Source: Ligula intestinalis (Eukaryota; Platyhelminthes; Cestoda; Diphyllobothriidea; Diphyllobothriidae). From it: 64,000 bases of DNA. Where the stretch lies: the NCBI GenBank assembly GCA_036362985.1, contig JAYGXS010000003.1, forward strand, positions 65,656,085 to 65,720,084. Reading direction: 5' to 3'. Below are positions 34,501-46,500 of this stretch, one piece after another (the first letter of the stretch is position 1; each line of letters starts with the position of its first letter). The position numbers and the translations under genes were made by a program. The notes beneath the pieces were generated by a model. That model was given only the letters and a program-made list of their open reading frames with translations, ran no database searches and was not told where the DNA came from.

Positions 34501-37500
34501 TTACTACCGTGGATATAGCGTGCTTTTCGATAATGAAGCATACGTCATTCTGGAGGTGCAGACTCTTCCTTTGAAACAATTTGATAAATGGCCTAGTTAA
34601 TAGTAGTTTCCCTGGTTGCCAGTTTGTGCCCGAGGCTGTTAGCAATTAGTCGACTTGAGCAAAATCTGAGAATCTGTAGTTCACAGGTATAAGTGCTCCC
34701 TGTATTTCATGTGATATTGCGTTAACTTCAGGGAACTTGGGGTTAGTGGTAGAGGCAGAGTTTCCGTTAAAAGATTGGGGGTTGCGGTCTGAGTTAGGGG
34801 GATTAATACTTAGATCGGATCCGGGGTTAGAATTAAATTTGGGACACGGAATATGTGATCACTGAGAGTTGACGCAAAACCATCTGTAGAACGGCAGTGG
34901 GGGCGTACTTGTCAGCCTGCCCAACCAAAGACTTTATAAGTAATTCAAAGTATATTTGTGTTTTTTGTTGCTCTACTTTCAGTGACATCTTATCTGTTAA
35001 CGGTGCAGCTTAGTCGTTAGGGTATGACAAATTAAATGCCTTCAATCTCGGAAGAATCTGATACAGTCACCGGAGCAAGACGTTTATTCGCTTAAAGTTT
35101 CAGATACCCAATTAAATCCATCACAAGAAACCATCGCATACCTCTTGCCATAAACATCTGCGGCGGCATAACTCGTTCCGATGATCGAATCACATTATAC
35201 TGAAATGCTCCCTAGAACTCGCCTCTTGATTTCTCTCGGAGACCTTAAAATATCAAGCCAAAGACGGCAAATACAAGCAAAAATGCGAGTCCCGGGAAGT
35301 TGTGGTATATGAAGTGGTCCGGCCAGATAACAGACGATAGAACGTATCCCAACGGTTATGCACTAGTTAATATGATAAGGCATGGAAGGCCAGAGTGTTA
35401 TGAATGATTTAATGAAGTGTTGAATGAGTAGAATATAATTAATGAGTAAGTGACTCCCAGAAGAGTGCACTCCAGCCAAGAGTGGACCGGAGTCCAGAGT
35501 CGCATTCCGTTCGGTGTTGTCGCCGGGTCGCCTGTTCCGGGAGTGTCCGAGAATAAGCAGTCACCAAATTTAGGGTCCCTTTGTGACCTGGCCTCGGGAA
35601 GTGGTTGGAAAGACAAGCCCGTGACCTAGACACTCGGTTCATGCCCCACAGGCATGTGAGCAAAGCATGGCTTACAATAAAAGTTATTGCGATAACATAG
35701 AAGCGATCATTAAGTTGGTTTGGCAGATTTGCTTAATTTGAGCTGACCCAAGTATGAAAAACTCTAGGCGTTTGGCGGGATTTGAACCCGCGCATCAGAG
35801 AAAGCCTTTACCGAAGGCTAATGCTCTACCGCTAAGCTACAAACGCCCGCTTCACGCCATGAGTTTAATCACACTTGGATCGATATTACCCGCTCAACTT
35901 TTCGCTCATATGGAATCCACCAATACGGGAGCAAGTTGACTGCCCAAGCAGGATTTCCTAAGCAATCATCTAGAATGCACCAGAATGACTACTACTACTA
36001 CTACTGACTAGAAGCGATCGCCGGGACAAGAAGTTTATTCACCTGACTTTACGAATCCCTTCGCGAGTCCATCATTAGAGACTATAATACGTTCTACTAC
36101 TATATTTAATGACGGGTTTGCGAATCTGAAACATCGGGCGATTAAAGTTCCCGTTCCAGCAATAGCATCTACTTCTCCACAGAGAAAGCCCTTGAAAACC
36201 ATGACCAATAATATTTTCTTGGCTTCTTGATCTTAGTTATAAGGCTAGGGCAGCAGTTTTAACTGCTTCATTAAAATAGCTGCCATAGTTTTTGATACAC
36301 TAGGAGTACAGCAGATTATATATATATATGTGTATAATATGCAAGAAAATTCGAGGTCCAGATAAAATATTCCTTACATCATCCCCGGAAGAGGAAGAAG
36401 AAAAGACGACTTCTGAGACCAAAGTATATTCCGGCTGACGTTTCAAAAGCTCGCTCGCTTCCATAGTCAGAGCAAGGTGTCTGTATTCCTGTGTGCGTCA
36501 AATTAATATGAACGATCATTCTCCCATGCGTCAATCGGTTGCACCGATCGATTTTCGTGGTTGTTTGAATTGCTCGCGTCGTCGTGAGCTGTGTCAAGTC
36601 ATTTTTGTGACTCGTAGGTGTTTCCACCGTCTTTGCTCGCGGCTGCCGACTGTTGGTCCTGCTTATCTCTTTCCGTCCGACCTTTTGCTCTGTTCTGAGC
36701 CGATGTTAGCCCTTTGCGGAGCGCTTGGTAGGCGGGATGAAGGTCCATGTCTCTGTTTAGTGTACCAGTCGAGGACCAACTTTCTAGCAGCAATCTGGCC
36801 ATCTTGTCGTTGGCTCGGCCTATTACCCTTGCTTTTTCAAAGGAGAATTTGTGTTTCTTCTGCTTTACGTGGTCATAGCCCAAAGACAGCTTATCCTCGC
36901 GATTGATTGCGAGCTGATGCTCATGCAACCTTGTGCCAAGGCGTCTGCATTCAGCGCAAAAGCTAATGCACATTTTGCGACAAACATCGAAAACAGTTGA
37001 AGGGAGTTTGAGGCCTATTTTGATTCCCATGCACCATGATCTTCCTAATTCAATGTCATATTTCAAGTTTGCCACTTATCTCATCACAAATGCTTTTTTC
37101 ATCTGTTACGAACGTCCTTTCTTAAGCATAGAACGAGCATTTGACACCGTTTCCAGGCTCCGTTTATTAAAACAGGCAGCTCTTTGTCAAAACATAAAGT
37201 AGAGAGGTATTTCTACCCAGGAAGAACGAGACTTTAAATAGGGCTCTGAGCCACGATTATTCAGTTGACCTAATTGTGAAAAATTCGCAGCCCCGGTGAG
37301 AGTCGAACCCACACAGCAGGGAAGGCTTTTGTGCAGCCAAAGCAAAACCATTGAGCTACGAGGCTCCTACTGAGACCGCCAATTGTTAGCCTCGTCGCTC
37401 AATTGTAGAGCGTTGGCTGCGCAAAAGTATTCCCTGTTGTATGGGTTCGACTCCCACTGGGGCTGCATAATTTTCACAATCGGATCAACTGAATTATTCA

Positions 37501-40500
37501 AATCTGCCAAACCCTCCTACATATGCACGATTACGTACCTTTCAATATGACTGATTGCACTCCTTTCCGAACAGGGTCAACGACGGTGCCGAAAACGCGA
37601 AGCTGTGGTAACACCCCATCTAATGCATATACCGCGCCCCTCATAAACCGGTAAGTTGACGAAGGTACCTTTGAATTTTTTCAATCCCTCGCGCATGTGG
37701 TCGAATGACAACTGCGTTCGGTAACTACATCACCCATTGTGCCCCATCCTTATCTGCACTTAGCACTAATGCTGGGTTCGCATGAGAAACCAAAACTTCA
37801 GGCCAGTGCACCTTTAGTTTCAGTTACCGCGTCTTTTCTTTCTTCTTAATCATATCTTTCACATCGTTTCTCGCTTCTGTCGGTAAGCTGGTTCGAGAGC
37901 TGGAAGTAACGCAATTCACAGCCGGGACAAGGCTGTATCGTTTGAGACCATACAAATTGCAGGTTGCTGCAAAATGGGCGGATAAACTGAAGATGCTGAC
38001 AAAGAATAGGCTTCAGTCCTTTGAGCTGGACTTTTGGATAAAGATTACAAAGACCTTTTCCTCAAAGCACACTTTAATTTATTTCGTATAAATTGGAAGG
38101 CAGGCATCCGAAGAAATGTAAATTCAAGGAAAAGAGTTCTTTGGGAAAATGAGGAAACTTTATTAAGTAAATGTTTGATGCTGGATCCCCAGGTCAGATT
38201 TTAGAAGCTGTGCAATGAACAATCAAAATGTCAAAAGTGGTCGTACAGTTATTTACTCAACTGGTATGGGCGCAGCTGCAATTTGCGTCACTCCGTGGTG
38301 GACAAAACTGGTAGTCGCAATAGCATACTGGCTAATTAGCAACTATAGGTCACGCCGTTCTGGGGTCAGTCCGGGTCATCCGGCGTGGGCGCTAATTTTG
38401 GTTCACGTTGGCCCGTGGTGGTCGGCTGTAGTCTCTTCTATTTTCCTTTGAGATGTTTGTACACTCCATCCAATTCTATACGTCGGTTTATGCATGAATC
38501 ATTGGAGTGCATGGCAATAAATTTGAAGCCTTTTTAAGAGGGGCAAACTCTGACGATGCGTGTTGCACAGCTTCCCAAGTCTGAGGATGACCACGGGATC
38601 CAGTGTCAAAATGTACTGAATAAAGTTTTCTCATTTTCCCAAAGAACGCCTCTCTTTGAAACTTTTATTTATGCCTTATTCTTTTACTTCAGCGAAGACA
38701 GCACGAGGCCTTCCTCCATCGGTCGGAACTCTCCCATAACTGTACATCCCTCAATCCATTGTCTGTCTGAAGATATTGAAGCTGAAATCATGAATAAGAG
38801 TCAGACTGACAGTGGCACAAACAGTGATGCAGACAAGGAGAAGGAGGTACTGGAGCCACATGCTGTGGAAATTGAGTACTGGCGTCATCCGGAGGACTGT
38901 TGTGCTGCGTTCATCTGGAAGCGATGCGCATCCCTCTGTCGTCCGTGTCTGGCAAGTCGGATGGGTCGAGCATGGGGAAGGCTGCGTCAGGGTTGCTATT
39001 ACATTGTTGAGAATCGCTTCTTTGAGGGTTTTATATTTGTTATGATCATCGTCAGCAGTGGCACCCTGGTGAGTTTTTATTGCCTTTACCCAAAATGCGT
39101 ATTCCTTTATTTTGATTGTGAGAATCAGAGCTGAAATTCAGGGGCAGTCGGCAAAAATTTAGAGAAAATTCACTGTAAGGGTCGATTCCTCGGTTCCAAT
39201 TAGGTGGAAAAAGTGCGTCGCGCGCAATTTTAAGTCATGAGAATAAAAGGTGGAAAAAGTTACGTTCTATCAGCCCTCTTCTCCATATTTCACCTCGCAC
39301 AAGTTAGGGAGACTGGATTCTAGATTCTGGATTTGTATAGTTCACTGTTCTCATGAACCAAGCTTCACTGGAACAGCGTGTCCACCACGGATAGCGGATC
39401 TCGTTGGTACTTCTGGACCCCGAATAGAAACAGCTATAAAAATATGAGAAGAACAACTGACAAAGATAAGTTGTTCATAATATTGCCAGCAAAGACAAGG
39501 GAGACTGGAATGGCCATTTCTGGCTTTTTAGCCATCGTCAGCAAGTCATACCTAACCTCTAGTGGTGCACCACCCGAGGCTCGAACTGGCGACCTTTACG
39601 ATCAGAGTCTCTAACGCCCTAACCATTGGGTCAGGAGCTCGTTGATGAAAGTTCACCGAACGCTAACGGTTAGATAGTTAGACTCTGATCGGAAAAAGTC
39701 GCGAGTTGGGGTCATGAGTGATGCACCACTTGGGGTTGACTGGCTGATGACGGCTAATAAGCCAGAAATGGCCATTTCAGTCTCCCTTGTCTTTTCCCGC
39801 AATACTGTCTGCCTACGAATATTATCCGCTATGGTTGCCGTCAGGGCTCGAGAATTGAGCCCCAAAGCAGAGCAGGACACGTAATTTTCGTAATTTTCAT
39901 CAATGAGCGTCAATAAGAGAGGTCAGTATGGTAAATTCTCGATTATTTAAGTCATCGGACAGCCATATCTCAACCCCAGAGCAGAGCAGAGCAACTGAAA
40001 CTTTGAGCCCGAGTGTGTTGGCCGTCAAGTCTCCGAGTCAGGATGGAGGTACGTCCAATGAGCTGCCGCGAGTGATAGTACACGTCACAAAAAGTGGCAC
40101 TCACCGACTATGATGAATTAGGGTCAATTCAGTCTTGCCGTGGAGCTGAAGTCTAGGCCCCCGTCCAACCCATAAATGTTAATTTCAGTATTATCCGTGC
40201 CTGCGAGCACAGCTTCTCCATTATTCTTTGCTTACGATCACGCGACCGCTTGCGAGGCCTCCGCACCGAAGCGGAAGGTTAAAACTTTAATACTTTCTTC
40301 AACCTTAACATCAATAAATGTTGGAAGCATTTAATCAAGCAATGGTCAAACCATCCACCATATCAATCATTCAGCATCATACGAAAGGAGAACGTCTCAC
40401 AATCATGCCTTTGGCTGTCACTTTCATCCCTGATGTAAGCTTCCATCTAGCAAAAACCTAACAGACCGACTTTGAAAATTAAACTTCCACGGTACCTGCA

Positions 40501-43500
40501 CAACGGGGAATGTAGGCTGCACAACCACAATGTAGCTTTTCGCAAATATCATTAAATATCCGATTGGAGAGTTACTTCAAAACGGATGGCGAAGAAAATG
40601 TCCAGCAGAGCCGGTTTAAGGCAAATCTTTAATCTTCTAACTAAATTTTTTTCAGAAATGATACAGGCTGTAGCTGAAAGTAAGCTCGTCCATGTAGCAA
40701 AAAAATACCCAATACTGGGCTGTTATCTGTCTCTTACATCAACGGATGAGGCCGATAACTCTTTGCTAAGTATGTGGCTCGTCACCCAACCTGAAATTCG
40801 TTTCTTTTAGGCGTTGGAGGACAAACATCTGCCGTCGAGACCTGTATTGAAATTGATCCTCGAGTACATGGATAAAGTATTCACATTCGTATTTTTGCTG
40901 GAAATCATTCTCAAGTGGTTTGCATATGGCCTTCGGAAATTCTTCAAAGACGCCTGGTGTTGGCTCGATTTTATCATTGTGGGGGTACGTACAGAGATTT
41001 GAGTTACGAGTATGCCCAACGTTTACGCTTTTTCGACTGCGGGGTTGATAAACTTTCTCTTTTTGTGGAGAAAGGGAAATTTCAGAACCCATGTTACTTT
41101 TTCTAAGCTTTTACTTCTCAAATTATTAAATACACAGTGAAGTGTGCCTTCAGCACTGCTTAGGTTCTCTCCTATGTGATCGCGTGTAAACACTGAGTTC
41201 CTTTTCAGATCGCCATTGTTAGTCTTTGCATGAGCTACTTCAGTTCGGGCAGCAAGTCAAACATGAACTCTTTCAAGGCTATGCGTACCCTGAGAGCTCT
41301 TCGGCCCTTACGTGCACTCTCTCGCTGGGAAGGAATGAAGGTAATAAGACGTTTATGGTTTCGTTCTAAGCTTAAATGTTATGTCCTCCTATTATGCCAA
41401 AACTACCCAGTACTACCCAGACCAAGTCTCCTCAAGATATGTAATGGTCAAGAACAGAAAGCCGGGGCAAAGTTCATTTTACCCTCCTGAAGCACACCCA
41501 AGAATATGCTGCTGAGTAGACCGTGTTGACGTCTTTGAATCGTACCGCCACTCGCCTTTAAATTATGTCCTCGTATGTAGACGCTTTTCCTATTGGCTCA
41601 CGTGCGTCTTTGGTCAAATACTTTGCTTCATTCTCGCTCACGAATAAGGTCCGCGTGCATTAAAAAAATACCAGGACACTCATTCATATGTCTTTTCGCG
41701 TAGGATCAAAGAGGCTGGTTACTGCACGTCACTGCGTACNNNNNNNNNNNNNNNNNNNNNNNNNNNNNNNNNNNNNNNNNNNNNNNNNNNNNNNNNNNNN
41801 NNNNNNNNNNNNNNNNNNNNNNNNNNNNNNNNNNNNNNNNNNNNNNNNNNNNNNNNNNNNNNNNNNNNNNNNNNNNNNNNNNNNNNNNNNNNNNNNNNNN
41901 NNNNNNNNNNNNNNNNNNNNNNNNNNNNNNNNNNNNNNNNNNNNNNNNNNNNNNNNNNNNNNNNNNNNNNNNNNNNNNNNNNNNNNNNNNNNNNNNNNNN
42001 NNNNNNNNNNNNNNNNNNNNNNNNNNNNNNNNNNNNNNNNNNNNNNNNNNNNNNNNNNNNNNNNNNNNNNNNNNNNNNNNNNNNNNNNNNNNNNNNNNNN
42101 NNNNNNNNNNNNNNNNNNNNNNNNNNNNNNNNNNNNNNNCTTACTTATTTCCCAAATGATGCTTTTTCATGAAAATAAATTTCTTGGCATGCCTGCCTTT
42201 TGGTTTATAGGAAATTCGAATCTTTGTTTGATTTTTAAGTCGGAGAATATGGCTGCATTATCAACGTAGCAGCAAAGTAGCGTGCAAAACTAAAGCTGCT
42301 TCATTATTAGATGGTGTTTTGACTGTCACTCTGCTGAAAATTCTGCTAGCCTGCAGATGACGGGCTGCATCTCTTAGGAGCCTTAGACATTTGGGCCATC
42401 GAGGTTTCACTACATATACCTGAAAAGGTATTTATTTAATCCTCCAAAAGGGCCTCGAAAGGAAGGCATTCGTGCATCTGAATTGAGACATTTTCGATAG
42501 TCTAGCCGCGCACATCTACACAAAAGTATGCTCCCCGTACATGAGGTTGGCCGATTACATAAACAACTATTTTTTTTTGCTAATTAGATTATAGTTAGAA
42601 GGAGGTGAGCCACATCAATCCCATATCATTTTTCGAACCCCCCCCCCATGTAGTCTAGTGGCAGGATTTGGACAGGAAGATTGGTGATGAGATATAGCGT
42701 TTGCACTTATCATAGCACGGTTGGTTTCCCTTATTAAGTGAGCCAAGCTACAAGGGCATTTTCATTAGGTTTTAGGACACTCCGGTTAACCTTCATTTTG
42801 GAGCAAAAGCATTGCCATTGTGATCAATATCACCTTATGTGGTCACACGTATGAGGGTTGCGTAAAAGGTTCCTTGACTCAGAAATGACCATCTCCTACA
42901 TTCAGGCTATAGAGAGGACTACCTCATGCGAATTGAGGCAAATCTTCGCAACTCAGGTAGGCGTATAGAAGAAGGCGTTTCGATCACCAGAATCATAATT
43001 GCATTCTTCTGAACTTTCGGACTCTCGCAGGAGTCCATCGTTAGAGGTAGAAGCGTCAACGAAAAACAAGCAATAGTTATAGGGGCACGAACCAATCAAC
43101 CGTTATAGGGGTGCACAGAGGGGGGCGGGAACCCATCAATCGCAAGTGTCGACCGTGTGGATATGGCCGCGGAGGCTGATGCATGCGGGCGCCAACTCGA
43201 TATAGTAGTCGCCAGTTATTAAGCCCACCTTGGGCCCAGGCCCAATTGGGCTTAATAAGCGGTTGGGCCTTTTAACCGTGGGCTTGATAACCGGCGACTA
43301 CTACACATCGTTTGAATGAGTTGTCATCCGAGGCGCAGGATTAAAAAAGTTCTCGTCCTGTCCTGTTGCCGGCATGGGCAATCATCCTCGCGGCTGAAAG
43401 TTAAATTCGTGGCCCGCCTCATAGGTGTGGACAGTCTATTGTGATAATGCATCACTTCGTGGTATAGCTAGCTTGTGCTCGTGTATGCGCGAACCAAGCA

Positions 43501-46500
43501 TTCTTCCAGTCCATTTTGTGTAATTACGGTCGATTGGCTCCTGCCCTTTTCCAGAAATGTTGCCTGTTTTTCGTTGACCCTTATATCTATGGCGATGGAT
43601 TCTCGCAAGAACCCGAAAGCTCAGAAGAATAAAATGATGATTCCGGTGATCGAGACGCATTCTTCTAGGGCTACATCTGCCTGGTACATCACGCACCTAT
43701 GATTGGCTGCCACTTGACAGTAGATTACACCTCTAACCTTTTTCAAACATATGCTCGCTTGAGAATTGCCAGTGAAAACTCGTGATGACCCGGAAAATTA
43801 CATGAAGTGATGTTAGAGCTCAAACATCCGTTGTACTAACGATGAGTTTTGAGTCAGAAAATTAGTGCTTATATCGAAGCGTTTACCGGGCGAGGTTTAT
43901 TAGAATTCTGGCTTTTTAAGTGGCTGTGTCGTCCATCTATCTTCAGAGACTGTACATTTAGGCTTATGTTGTATGCCGCCTCCACCAATGCTACTTTGGT
44001 CTGCCTTGGCTATGACGTCAGCCACGTCTTCTGAAATCAGACTTGATCGACGAAAGCGGCATCCGGCGTTGCCGTTAATATCTTCAATCGCTGCCACCTG
44101 GGCTTACTGCTTATTGCATCAGACGCCCCCCATGCACCTTCTAACAACTTCTACCAAGTCACATATCTTTCGAAGCAATATTTGGCAAACGACTCCTTAG
44201 TCGACAGTTGTCATTGCAATCACCATGATATTCTCCGTAAATGTTTTTTTTTCAATGAAGAATAGTTACCTAGTCCAGGTAAGGAAGCTTTTAACTGATG
44301 TTGAGTTTTGTACCTTTCCTTTTAGATAGTCGTAAATGCTCTACTGCAAGCAATTCCATCCATATGCAACGTCGTTCTCGTCTGCATGGTGTTTTGGCTC
44401 ATTTGTTCCATCATGGGAATGCAACTTTTTGGTGAGCTAGCTTGTGAAGTTTTGACTGAAATTACTCTAACAAGTGCCGTGGCAATTTGTCTCACAGTGT
44501 TTCATATGTCCAGGAGTATACCATTTTGATCATCTCCTCAATGTCCAGAAGCTTACGAATGGCACTTCATCTTATACAGGCAGTTTCTATTAAGCTAAAA
44601 ATCGTATCATTTATCACCAGAATTTGGGGCATGTATTCCTTTGTTTTTTCGGTGGAACTAGAAGGATAGAGGCCATGAACGCAAACAGTTATCACATCTT
44701 GAGAAATTTTTATAACGGCCATTTCCAACTTATCTGCCGTCACTCTTTATTGGTATCTTAATTGGGAAGAAGAAGAAGACGAAGAAGAAGAAGACGAAGA
44801 AGAAGAAGAAGAAGAAGAAGAAGAAGAAGAAGGGATCGCTAAGACAAGGCATCTATTCACCGGTCGTTTCGAAGTCCGTCGTGGATTCTTCATCAGAGGT
44901 ATTAGCATAAGCAAAAGCAGAAACAGTATCTTAAGTTCAGACCAGGACATGCAATTTGAAGCTGATACAGTTGGTTATCGAACGGCTTTACGTCAAACGT
45001 TGTACACACTCAGCCATGACCCAAAATATAGTCCGAAATCGGGGCTAATTAACATCACATTAGGGGCGAAATCGAGCCTTTACTACCGATTCTAGTTCCT
45101 CTTGCCCTTGTTGGTTATGGTAAACAAGGTGAAAAATTCCGTCTACACATATCAGCACCGGAAATCTGTACGCAGATTAACTGTCCACTAAATTTGCCCA
45201 GCCCTGCACCTACATGGGAAAGCTTACATCTGACGGAAAATAAGTGTCTCTCTCTCTCTGTCTTGCTTATACGAGAAAGCGCAGGTGGTGTAAAAGACGT
45301 AGCCGGCCTTCTAGGACACCTCTGCCTTCTTTCGATTTTCTAACGTGCTTACCATGAAGAGTTTGTGCGCACACTGTTATGCCTGGCGAGAGCATTACAA
45401 ACTATTGGGAGTGCAAAATTCTTTCGGCCGGCGCTACCATCCGAATGCGGCCAGTAAAGACGGACAGATAGTATTGCCAGCAAAGACAAGGGTAACTAAA
45501 ATGACCGCTTCTAGTTTATTAGCCTTCGTCAGCGAGCCATATCCACACCCAAGTGGTGCCGCACTCGAGCCTCGAACACGCAACCTTGTCGATCAAAGTC
45601 AAACGCTCTAACCATTGAGCCACGAGCTCGTTGTCTTGCCAGTTTAGGTCAGGCGCTACAGACGCTCCTTGATCAATGCTCACTTGGCCGCTAACGGGAC
45701 TTATCAGTCCCACTCTGCGTTGGGCCTACTCAGATTGGTCGAACGCACGTGCGTTTACGTCAATCGCTCCTCATAATTTATCAGAAGAGGGGTTGGCGAC
45801 CGCACAAAGGCCTGCGATAAATTCTCGTCGGGCTAGTACATTTATATGGGAGCAGGGTACAAGTTAAAACGTGTTCGCCTTTTCGCACAGGTGAGACCTA
45901 TGAATAGGAGGGAAGGCTATTTATTAGGGCAAGATTTGGTTGAGCCAGTCTAGGGGAGGAAGAGGGGACAGGGCAGGGAGGAGATCATTATTTATCTTCA
46001 AGCCCGGAGCAGCAGAGTTGGACCGGACTGTTGCATTACACTTGCCTGCGACAATGATGAAGCTCAACCATCTGGGCTAAAGGGTTCCTCTGTCGGACTC
46101 GGCAGAGGTGCTTCAAATGCGTTTAGATTTACCGATCAAGCAGATGTTTATCAGGTTTTCTAAACAGTGGTTCAGGGAAAAAGAGGATCAATCCCTGTAT
46201 CGAGGGGAATGGGAACGAACGGGAGTGGCGCTATCTGACACTGGCCTCCTAGAGGAGAGTACGGGGGTAAATAGTCTTATCGTTGATCAAGGGCATGCCA
46301 GGCCGCCAATTGCCAAGCTCATTGAGCATAGGCTGCCGAAACACCTAAGGTAGTAACTAGTGGCAACGCCCTTCTTTCTTCTGCCCGATCCTAATTAGAG
46401 CTAACACCTTTCGAGTCATCCACTGCGCTAGTGACCAAAACTCTAACCATTGCTTACTTTCACGAATTATAAGAAGGTTCACGTTTGATAGTTCCGACGA

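Noticed and set aside
35767..35847. Functional tRNA gene
   Set aside because: The anticodon loop lacks U33, spacing is irregular and the 3-prime flank is the SINE 1 tail.
41688..42269. A 193-codon + frame
   Set aside because: Mostly made of N from the second gap.
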